Program-made: the position numbers and the translations under genes
The notes under the pieces: generated by a model
The model's input: the letters and a program-made list of their open reading frames with translations, nothing else
Database searches by the model: none
What the model was told of the DNA's origin: nothing
In this document: piece after piece, positions 8,996 through 15,750 of the stretch
How positions within the stretch are numbered: the stretch's first letter is position 1
Layout of the letters: each line of letters starts with the position of its first letter
NCBI RefSeq assembly: GCF_900107375.1
Contig: NZ_FNPT01000031.1
Span: forward strand, 1-39,442
Source: Lysobacter sp. yr284
Lineage (GTDB): Bacteria; Pseudomonadota; Gammaproteobacteria; Xanthomonadales; Xanthomonadaceae
Length of the DNA stretch: 39,442 nt
Reading direction: 5' to 3'

Positions 8996-9508
8996 TTACG
9001 CCGACAGCCGCTTCTGCTTGGCCAGCTTCTTGCGCACCATCTCGCGCTTGAGCGGCGAGAGGTAATCGACGAACAGCTTGCCTTCCAGGTGGTCCATCTC
9101 GTGCTGGATGCACACCGCCAGCAGGCCGTCGGCGCTCAGCTCGAACGGCTGGCCGTCGCGGCCGACCGCACGCACGGTGATGGCGTCGGCGCGGGTCACG
9201 TCGGCGAAGATGCCGGGCACCGACAGGCAGCCTTCCTGGTAGACCTGCTCGCCGGAGCGCTCGAGGATTTCCGGATTGACGAAGACCAGCGGCTGGTTCT
9301 TCTCCTCCGACACGTCGATCACCATGAAGCGCTGGTGCACGTCGACCTGGCTCGCGGCCAGGCCGATGCCGGGGCATTCGTACATGGTCTGGAACATGTC
9401 GTCGAGCAATCGCTGGAACGCAGGTTCGGTCACGCGCGCGGGATCGACGGCCGCAGCTTTGGTGCGCAGTCGCGGGTCGGGGAACTCTAGGATCGGTAAC
9501 AGGGCCAT
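8996..9508 (-). CDS. def: Peptide deformylase
   Basis: This iron/zinc enzyme removes the N-formyl group from nascent proteins. The 170-residue length is typical. All three signature motifs are intact: GIGLAASQ (47-54), EGCLSVPG with the metal-ligand Cys94, and QHEMDHLEG with HEMDH at 136-140. The start [15 protein letters not shown] matches the family. It heads the minus-strand def-fmt-rsmB cluster and is divergent from the LysM gene. The 163-bp divergent region should hold its promoter; a minus-strand TACAAT at 9557-9562 is the best -10 candidate. Confidence 0.97.
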   Translation of the reverse strand: MALLPILEFPDPRLRTKAAAVDPARVTEPAFQRLLDDMFQTMYECPGIGLAASQVDVHQRFMVIDVSEEKNQPLVFVNPEILERSGEQVYQEGCLSVPGIFADVTRADAITVRAVGRDGQPFELSADGLLAVCIQHEMDHLEGKLFVDYLSPLKREMVRKKLAKQKRLSA

Positions 9509-9556
9509 AGGGCACCTAAAATGGGGGCGTGGGTCACATACGCAAGTTTTCGTTGC

Positions 9557-9628
9557 ATTGTACCCCCATTACAGGCCGTCCATAGGCCGTCAATGCCTGA
9601 TAGTGTTGCGCGACTTCTGGGCTATAGT
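9557..9628. promoter_or_regulatory. Divergent promoter region between def and the LysM gene
   Basis: Minus-strand TACAAT at 9557-9562 and plus-strand TATAGT at 9623-9628 are reasonable -10 hexamers at 48 and 43 bases from the def and LysM start codons. Neither has a strong -35. Between them AGGCCGTC occurs twice, at 9573-9580 and 9584-9591, eleven bases apart, which could be a binding site for a regulator on one DNA face. Both the hexamers and the repeat role are inferences. Confidence 0.45.
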
Positions 9629-9671
9629 CCGGGGGCCCGCCAAGGGCAAACCTGGAAGGGGAATCAGGTAG

Positions 9672-10835
9672 ATGGCCGTCATGTTTAAACCGATTCGCGC
9701 GGTTTTCGCCGCTGCGTTGCTGACCGTTGCCACGTACGCCATTGCGGCGGAATTCCGTGGCGACCACCCCTCGACCTACGTGGTCAAGCGGGGCGATACG
9801 CTGTGGGACATCTCCGCGCGCTTCCTCAAGAAGCCGTGGCTGTGGCCGGAGATCTGGCAGGCCAATCCGCAGATCAAGAACCCGCACCTTATCTATCCCG
9901 GCGACGTCATCTCGCTGGCCTACCTGGACCGCGTGGCCCAGGCCCAGGTCCAGCCGGGCCCGCGCCAGGAAGCGCCGATCACCGGCGTGCCGCTGTCGGA
10001 AATCGAGCCGTTCCTGAAGAACCTGCGCGTGGTCGACAAGTTCGAGGACCTGCCCTACGTGGTCGGCCTGGAAGAAGACCGCCTGCGCGTCACCCAGGGC
10101 CAGGTCGCCTACATCAAGGGTCTGCCCGAGGCGAGCCCGGGCACCCGCTACGCCGTGGTCCGCCCGACCCAGCGCTACACCCGCCTGGACCGCGAGGCCT
10201 GCTGCGACATCATGCGCGCCGCCGACCTCGACTTCCGCGGCAAGCGCACGGTCGACTTCGAAGCCATCTGGACCGACGTGGTGGTGCCGGACAAGGGCCG
10301 CGAGCTGCTCGGCTACGAGCTGATGCAGGTCTCCACCGGCACCCTGAGCCGCGGCGCCGTCAGCGGCATGCAGGCCTCGACCTTGGTGATCGACGACACC
10401 GGCCGCGAGATCCGCGTCGGCGACCGCCTGATCCCGGTCGAAGCCCAGCCCTACGACCTGCAGTTCTTCCCGCATCCGCCCAAGGCCCAGTTCGACTACG
10501 GCCGCGCGCAGGTGCTGGCGGTGGCCGACCTGGTCCGCAACGGCGGCCCGCGCGACGTGATCGCGCTGTCGGTCGGCGCCCGCGACGGCATCGACAACGG
10601 CACCGTGTTCTCGACCTGGCGCGTGGGCAGCCGCGCGGTGGATCGGGTCAAGGTCGGCCCGGACCGCGACGAGACCACCGTCGGCAAGAACTCGCGCGTG
10701 CGCCTGCCGGACGAATTCGCCGGCCACGCGATGGTGTTCCGCACCTTCGACAAGGTCAGCTACGCGCTGATCATGGACGGCGTGCGCCCGACCAAGGTCG
10801 GCTTCGAGCTCAAGCATCCGGACTCGCCGTACTGA
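9672..10835 (+). CDS. Secreted LysM peptidoglycan-binding protein
   Basis: A 387-residue exported protein with a signal peptide (FKPIRAVFAAALLTVATYAIA, cleavage probably before residue 27) and one LysM domain at about residues 34-85, including YVVKRGDTLWDISARFL and NPHLIYPGDVISL. The rest is a conserved but uncharacterised domain. LysM binds peptidoglycan glycan, so a periplasmic wall-associated role is likely. This protein family lies next to dprA in many beta- and gammaproteobacteria. ATG 9672 is preceded by a GGAAGGGGA ribosome-binding stretch; the second Met at 9681 is an alternative start. A terminator-like hairpin pair follows the gene. Confidence 0.9.
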   Translation: MAVMFKPIRAVFAAALLTVATYAIAAEFRGDHPSTYVVKRGDTLWDISARFLKKPWLWPEIWQANPQIKNPHLIYPGDVISLAYLDRVAQAQVQPGPRQEAPITGVPLSEIEPFLKNLRVVDKFEDLPYVVGLEEDRLRVTQGQVAYIKGLPEASPGTRYAVVRPTQRYTRLDREACCDIMRAADLDFRGKRTVDFEAIWTDVVVPDKGRELLGYELMQVSTGTLSRGAVSGMQASTLVIDDTGREIRVGDRLIPVEAQPYDLQFFPHPPKAQFDYGRAQVLAVADLVRNGGPRDVIALSVGARDGIDNGTVFSTWRVGSRAVDRVKVGPDRDETTVGKNSRVRLPDEFAGHAMVFRTFDKVSYALIMDGVRPTKVGFELKHPDSPY

Positions 10836-10848
10836 GCCCGGGGTAGCG

Positions 10849-10903
10849 AGCCCGACGCGGGCTTTTCCTACCGATACACGCGACGGCGCCTGCGGGCGCC
10901 GTC
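10849..10903 (+). terminator. Two terminator-like hairpins after the LysM gene
   Basis: AGCCCG/CGGGCT with an ACG loop (10849-10863) runs into a short T stretch. A second perfect 9-bp stem with a 4-base loop follows (10882-10903, GACGGCGCC and GGCGCCGTC) and then GTCGTTT. Either could end the LysM transcript before dprA. Confidence 0.6.
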
Positions 10904-10916
10904 GTCGTTTGCGGGC

Positions 10917-10922
10917 TAGGCT
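10917..10922 (+). promoter_or_regulatory. Putative -10 element for dprA
   Basis: TAGGCT lies five bases before the dprA ATG, so a transcript from it would be essentially leaderless. There is no recognisable -35. Confidence 0.35.
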
Positions 10923-10927
10923 GGGGC

Positions 10928-12301
10928 ATGCCCGACGCCGACGCCTGCGCCCCCGATCCGAACCCGACTGCCGATCTGCGCCCGCGCGCGCAACCGGCCG
11001 GCGAACCGCAGCCGCCCGCGGCGCCCGCCGACGAAGCCGTCGGCGACCGACCGCGCACCGCCGGCGACCGCCCCGGCGCCCCGGCCCGCAGCGAATCCGA
11101 AGCCCTGGCGCTGCTGCGCCTGCTCGCCGCCGGCGGTTCCGGCGCGGCGCGGCGCGCGTTGCTGGACGCGTGCGGCAGCGCCGCGGCGGCGCTGGCCGCG
11201 GGCGCGTCCGCCTGGCGCCAGGCCGCGCTGTCGTCCGCGCAGGTCGCGCGCCTGCGCGCGCCGGCCGACGAGGCGTTCTGGCGCGAGGCCGGCTGGGCCG
11301 GCGACGCCGACCGTCGCCTGCTCGACTGGCTGGCCCGGCCCGGCCGCCAGATCGTCGTCTGGACCGACCCGGACTACCCCGCCCTGCTGCGGCGCGCGCC
11401 GAACCCGCCGCTGGCGCTGTTCGTGGCCGGCGAGCCCGGCCTGCTGTGGCACCCGGCGGTGGCCGTGGTCGGCAGCCGCTCGCCGACTCCGGCCGGCAGC
11501 GGCAACGCCGCCGACTTCGCCCGCGCCCTGGCCCGCAGCGGCCTGGCGGTGACCAGCGGCCTGGCCGCCGGCATCGACGCGACCGCGCACCGCGCCGCGC
11601 TGGAGGCCGGCGGGCTCACCGTGGCCGTGCTCGGCACCGGCCCGGACCTGGCCTACCCGCGCCGCCACGCCGACCTGCTGGCGCGGATCGCCGCCGAAGG
11701 CGCCGTGGCCAGCGAGTACCCGCCGGGCACGCAGGCGCGCCCGGCGCACTTCCCGGCGCGCAACCGCATCGTCGCCGGGCTCAGCCTGGGCACCCTGGTG
11801 ATCGAGGCGGCCGAGCGCTCCGGCGCGCTGATCACCGCGCGCCTGGCCGCCGAATGCGGGCGCGAGGTGTTCGCCGTGCCCGGCTCGATCCACAACCCGC
11901 TGGCGCGCGGCTGCCATCGGCTGATCCGCGAGGGCGCCGGGCTGGTGGAAAGCGCGGCCGAGGTCGCCGCCGCGCTGGCGCCGGTGGCGGCGGAACTGGC
12001 CGACGGCTTGCGTCGGCGCCTGGGCGCCCCCATTGACGGTGGCCACGCGGCGGTCATACAGGCCGGTCAGGATGGTCTCGGCCCCGTCTCAGGAGACGCC
12101 GATCCAGCCCCGACCCAGGCCGATTTCGCCGACCCGGACTACCAGTCCTTGTGGAACGCGCTGGGCTTCGACCCAACCGGTATGGATGAACTGGTCCACC
12201 GTACTGGATTGACGACTGCGGAACTGTCCTCCATGCTGCTGGTCATGGAGCTTGAGGGTCGCGTCGCGGCGCAGCACGGCCGTTACTTCCGTAACCGCTG
12301 A
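10928..12301 (+). CDS. dprA: DNA processing protein DprA (natural transformation)
   Basis: DprA binds incoming single-stranded DNA and loads RecA during natural transformation. Domain order: a Pro/Ala-rich tail (1-55), a SAM/helix-hairpin-like region (about 55-130), the Rossmann core, and a C-terminal winged helix (about 395-455, GMDELVHRTGLTTAELSS). Core signatures are VVGSRSPTPAG, SGLAAGIDATAHRAAL, GTGPDLAYPRRHADL, PPGTQARPAHFPARNRIVAG and IEAAERSGALITARLA. The 457-residue length is at the long end because of the tail. It sits in the conserved order LysM-dprA-smg-topA. The ATG at 10928 is the first in frame after the hairpins. Confidence 0.95.
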   Translation: MPDADACAPDPNPTADLRPRAQPAGEPQPPAAPADEAVGDRPRTAGDRPGAPARSESEALALLRLLAAGGSGAARRALLDACGSAAAALAAGASAWRQAALSSAQVARLRAPADEAFWREAGWAGDADRRLLDWLARPGRQIVVWTDPDYPALLRRAPNPPLALFVAGEPGLLWHPAVAVVGSRSPTPAGSGNAADFARALARSGLAVTSGLAAGIDATAHRAALEAGGLTVAVLGTGPDLAYPRRHADLLARIAAEGAVASEYPPGTQARPAHFPARNRIVAGLSLGTLVIEAAERSGALITARLAAECGREVFAVPGSIHNPLARGCHRLIREGAGLVESAAEVAAALAPVAAELADGLRRRLGAPIDGGHAAVIQAGQDGLGPVSGDADPAPTQADFADPDYQSLWNALGFDPTGMDELVHRTGLTTAELSSMLLVMELEGRVAAQHGRYFRNR

Positions 12302-12388
12302 ACTCGAATCGGTGTCACCCACCGGCAGTTCACCCGGCCAATCAGCAAGTTCTGCCCACCGCGCCGCATGCGGCGCAGGCCGAGGGAA

Positions 12389-12877
12389 ATGAAAGAGAGC
12401 ATCCTGGACGTCCTGCTGTACCTGTTCGAGCATTACTTCACCGACGATGCGGACCTGGTCCGCGACCGCGATTCGCTCCGCAGCGGCCCCCTGTTCGAAG
12501 AACTGGGCCAGGCCGGTTTCAGCCCCGCCGAAATCAACAAGGCCATCGAGTGGCTCGACGCCCTGGCGCAGCAGCGGCCCAGCGTCAGCCGTCCGAGCGC
12601 GGGCGGACCGACCCGGATCTACTTCGGGCCGGAACTCGACAAGCTCGATGTCGAGTGCCGCGGCTTCCTGCTGTTCCTGGAACAACACGGCATCCTCGAC
12701 GCGGACCAGCGCGAGCTGGTGCTCGACCGCGCGATGGCGCTGGATCAGGACGAGCTGGACCTGGACGACCTCAAGTGGGTCGTGCTGATGGTGCTGTTCA
12801 ACCAGCCCGGTTCCGAGGCGGCCTACGCCTGGATGGAAACCCAGATGTTCGAGGACGAGCCCGAGCCGGTGCACTGA
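12389..12877 (+). CDS. smg: Smg family protein (DUF494)
   Basis: A 162-residue acidic cytoplasmic protein of the Smg/DUF494 family. Its molecular role is not established; it is defined by conservation and by position after dprA. The start [17 protein letters not shown] is the family N-terminus, and GAGGGA lies six bases upstream of ATG 12389, so the in-frame ATG at 12368 is rejected. The C-terminus has the conserved [14 protein letters not shown] stretch. It follows dprA by 87 bp, probably in one transcript. Confidence 0.93.
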   Translation: MKESILDVLLYLFEHYFTDDADLVRDRDSLRSGPLFEELGQAGFSPAEINKAIEWLDALAQQRPSVSRPSAGGPTRIYFGPELDKLDVECRGFLLFLEQHGILDADQRELVLDRAMALDQDELDLDDLKWVVLMVLFNQPGSEAAYAWMETQMFEDEPEPVH

Positions 12878-13259
12878 ACCGGCTCCGGCGCCGTCCCGCG
12901 GCGCCGTTGCGTCCCTTCCGGCGCGGCCCTGGGCCGCGTCCGGCGTCGCGCCATCGCCCCTTCGCGGGCGCCCGCCCGCTTCGCGTCCCCTGCCCCTCGC
13001 ATGCCGCTTGATCGCAGCGGTGCGGGCGTGCGCGTCCGTCCGTCGCCGCCGCCGCGGCCATCCGTCGTCGCCTGCCGATCGCGAGCCTGGACCCAGTAGC
13101 GTTTTGTGCGCTGCGTGGTAGTTTCATGCGGCTCGCGCGCGCCGCAGTCAGGCCCGCCGCGCCATTGCGCGACGCTGCGGCGGACACGCCGCGGCATCGC
13201 TTTCACGGACAGGGACGCCCGCGGCCGCCGCAACGCCGGCCGCGGCTTGGGGGGATGGA
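12878..13259 (+). other. Gene-free stretch between smg and the first GYF_2 gene
   Basis: Two hairpins follow smg: CGGCGCC/GGCGCCG with a 7-base loop (12886-12906) and a perfect 8+8 palindrome around one T (12922-12938). Neither has a real T tract, so termination is only possible. The remaining 320 bases show no convincing gene or promoter. Confidence 0.4.
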
Positions 13260-14237
13260 ATGACGCACTGGTACTACCACGAACCGTCGCAGGGCCGGGT
13301 CGGCCCGATCGACGCCGACGCTTTGCGCGAACACGTCCGCGCCGGCCGCGTGCAACGCGACACGCTGGTCTGGCGCGTGGGGTTGAGCGGATGGCTGCCG
13401 CTGCAGCAGGTGGAGGACGAACTCGGCCTGGCCGATGCCCCGCCGCCGTTGCCGCCCGGCGCGGCCGCCGCGCCGATGGCCTCGCCGGTCGCGCCGTCTG
13501 CGACCGTAACGCCGGCCGCGAGCGACGCCGCGCCGACGCCGGCGACCTCGCCCGCCGCGCCGGTGGCCGCCGCGCCCGAGCCGCAGGGCCGCGCCGACTT
13601 CAGCGCCGCGCTGAACGCAGCCGACGCGCCGCAGGCGGCCGCAGCGGCGCCCCCGGCGGCACAGCCGGCGCCGGCGGACGCAGCCGCGCCGCAGCCCGCC
13701 GAAGCCGCGCCCGCGCCGCCGCAGCGCAGCGTCAGCCCGGCCGACTACGCCCCGGCCCACGTCGCCCGCCGCCAGCAGGCCGCGCCGCCGCCCAAGCGCG
13801 GCATGTCGGGCTGCCTGATCGCGCTGATCGTGGTGGCGGTGCTGGCGATCCCGGTGATCGGCATCCTCGCCGCGATCGCCCTGCCCGCCTACCAGGACTA
13901 CACCCACCGGGCCAAGCTCGCCGGGGTCATGGCCGAGGCCGGCAGCTACAAGCTCCAGGTCGCCGAGCACTACCTCGAACACGAGGGCTGCCCCAACAAC
14001 GCCAGCCCGGGCTTCCGTCCGGCCGCCGAGTACGCCGGCGCGCAGCTGGCCTCGGTCGAATTCGGGCGCTTCAAGGACAGCGGCCAGTGCGCGATCCAGC
14101 TCGAACTGCGCGGCTTCGACAACCGCCACCTGGACGGCCGCAAGCTGTGGCTCGCGTTCGATCCCAACAGCCACGAATGGACCTGCAGCACCGACATCGA
14201 CAAGCCGATGCTGGTGCCTCAGTCCTGCCGCCAGTAA
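13260..14237 (+). CDS. GYF_2-domain protein fused to a type IV pilin-like module
   Basis: A 325-residue protein. Residues 1-55 are a GYF_2 (DUF4339) domain: HWYYHEPSQGRVGPIDADAL, then VWRVGLSGWLPL. Residues about 56-180 are a Pro/Ala-rich linker. From about residue 182 the sequence reads like a type IV pilin: a hydrophobic helix ending GILAAIALPAYQDYTHRAK, a globular part, and a C-terminal cysteine loop (WTCSTDIDKP to VPQSC). The prepilin peptidase hallmark (GFTLIE, with Glu at +5) is missing; the helix begins GCLIALIVV instead. The pilin module is therefore probably not processed, and the protein is anchored N-in with the GYF_2 domain in the cytoplasm. A ribosome-binding stretch (GGGGGGA) precedes the ATG. 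Its function is unknown. Confidence 0.85.
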   Translation: MTHWYYHEPSQGRVGPIDADALREHVRAGRVQRDTLVWRVGLSGWLPLQQVEDELGLADAPPPLPPGAAAAPMASPVAPSATVTPAASDAAPTPATSPAAPVAAAPEPQGRADFSAALNAADAPQAAAAAPPAAQPAPADAAAPQPAEAAPAPPQRSVSPADYAPAHVARRQQAAPPPKRGMSGCLIALIVVAVLAIPVIGILAAIALPAYQDYTHRAKLAGVMAEAGSYKLQVAEHYLEHEGCPNNASPGFRPAAEYAGAQLASVEFGRFKDSGQCAIQLELRGFDNRHLDGRKLWLAFDPNSHEWTCSTDIDKPMLVPQSCRQ

Positions 14238-14365
14238 CGGCGACGGCCCGCCGGCGCCGCGCATCCGCGCGCGCCGGCCGCGGCCAACGGCCACGCGCCG
14301 CCATGATGGTCAGGCGCGCCGGTGGCATCATGTGCGCCGATCTGACCAGGCAAACGGACGCCGCG

Positions 14366-15412
14366 ATGGCCCAGTGGTACTACAGCGACGAAGAACGCAA
14401 CCAGCACGGACCGCTGGATGCGGCGGCGATGGTCGCGCGGCACGATCGCGGCGAACTGCGTCCGCACACCCTGGTCTGGCGCGACGGCCTGAGCCAGTGG
14501 CAGCCGTGGCGCGAACTGGCCGCGGAGCTGGTCGCCGCGCCGGGCTTCGCGCCGCTGGCCGATCCGGCCGAGGCCGAACAGGCCAGCGCCGGGCGCACCG
14601 CCGCCGCGGTCGCGGCCGCCCAGGCCCAGGCCGAGGCGCGGCAGTCGCCCGCGCAGGCCGGCCCCGCCGCCGCTGCGAACGTGGGCATCCCCGGCGATGC
14701 CGCGGCCGCTGCAGCCGCCGCCACGGCCAGCGCACCCGCGGCGCCCGTCGCCGGCGCGCAGTCGCCCTACGCCGCCCCGCGCGCCGAAGTGGCCGAGAAC
14801 AGCCAGGTGGTGCTGGGCCAGCCGGTGATCGCGGCCGGTTTCTGGCGCCGCCTCGCCGCCTACCTGATCGATTCGACCCTGGTCGGCACCCTCTACTACG
14901 CCGTCGCCACGGTGCTGTTCATCGGCGTGTTCATGGTCGGTTTTACCGGCGACAGCATGCGCTGGCTGGAGTCCGGCTCGGCGTTGTCGGTGGTCGTGAC
15001 CGCCGTCAGCACGCTCAGCTACGTCCTGATCAGCGCCTGCTACTACGCCGGCCTGGAGTCGTCCTCGATGCAGGCCACCCTGGGCAAGCTGGCGGTCGGG
15101 ATCAAGGTCGTCGATACCGACGGCGCGCGCCTGGGCCGCGGCCGCGCGCTGGCGCGCTGGGCCGCCTCGATCGTCAGCTGGCTGACCCTCGGCGTGGGCT
15201 TCCTGATGGCCGCCTTCACCGAGCGCAAGCGCGGCTTGCACGACCTGCTGGCGCGCACCCAGGTGGTCGACCGCTGGGCCTACACCGCCCGTCCCGAGCT
15301 GCAGCGCGAGGAGCTGGGCGTGGTGACCTGGGTGGTGCTGGCGCTCGGCGGCCTGATCTGGCTCGGCGTGATCAGCTTCATCGTCGGCGCGCTCGCGCTC
15401 GGCCTGCGCTGA
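14366..15412 (+). CDS. GYF_2-domain protein with RDD membrane domain
   Basis: A 348-residue protein. Residues 1-55 are a GYF_2 domain (QWYYSDEERNQHGPLDAAAM, then LVWRDGLSQWQPW) clearly paralogous to the preceding gene. An Ala-rich linker runs to about residue 150. An RDD domain follows (FWRRLAAYLIDSTLVGTLYY, later TLGKLAVGIKVVDTDG and RKRGLHDLLARTQVV), then one more C-terminal hydrophobic segment. RDD proteins are inner-membrane proteins, some linked to ion transport; here the role is unknown. The ATG at 14366 begins the domain directly and lies 128 bp after the sister gene. Both are tail-anchored partners of the same cytoplasmic adaptor-type domain, which suggests, but does not show, a shared partner. 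Confidence 0.87.
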   Translation: MAQWYYSDEERNQHGPLDAAAMVARHDRGELRPHTLVWRDGLSQWQPWRELAAELVAAPGFAPLADPAEAEQASAGRTAAAVAAAQAQAEARQSPAQAGPAAAANVGIPGDAAAAAAAATASAPAAPVAGAQSPYAAPRAEVAENSQVVLGQPVIAAGFWRRLAAYLIDSTLVGTLYYAVATVLFIGVFMVGFTGDSMRWLESGSALSVVVTAVSTLSYVLISACYYAGLESSSMQATLGKLAVGIKVVDTDGARLGRGRALARWAASIVSWLTLGVGFLMAAFTERKRGLHDLLARTQVVDRWAYTARPELQREELGVVTWVVLALGGLIWLGVISFIVGALALGLR

Positions 15413-15750
15413 ATGCGCCGGCCCGCCCGCCCCGGCCGCGGACGGCCGCGCCTGAACGGCCGCGGCCGCGGTCACAGCCGCCCGGGGCTGAACGGGGCAC
15501 ACTTCGTCACGTGCCCTTGAGGCGTTTCGATGCCACTTTAGGGTGCCCGGACCGCCACGACCGCAGCGCCGAGCTTGACAGCCGTGGCCGCCGCATGATT
15601 CCACTAGAAAAAGGAAACCTGAACGCCCGCGGCCGAACGTCGCGGGCGTCGCCTTCTTAACCCCTCGCCACGCCGGCCCCGGCCCGCGTCGCCGCCCCCA
15701 CCGAGAACGAGCAGTCGAGCAGCGCCCCGCCCCGGGCCTGCGGAGTCCCC
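15413..15750 (+). promoter_or_regulatory. topA upstream region with candidate promoter and hairpin
   Basis: A consensus -35 TTGACA stands at 15575-15580; the base 17 downstream begins only a weak -10 (ATTCCA, 15598-15603). A 9-bp stem, ACGCCCGCG and CGCGGGCGT (15623-15649), follows with a CGCCTTCTT tail. It may be a terminator for upstream transcription or an attenuator in the topA leader. A 21-codon reading frame from ATG 15595 to 15660 spans this hairpin. No longer gene is visible in the region. Confidence 0.4.
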
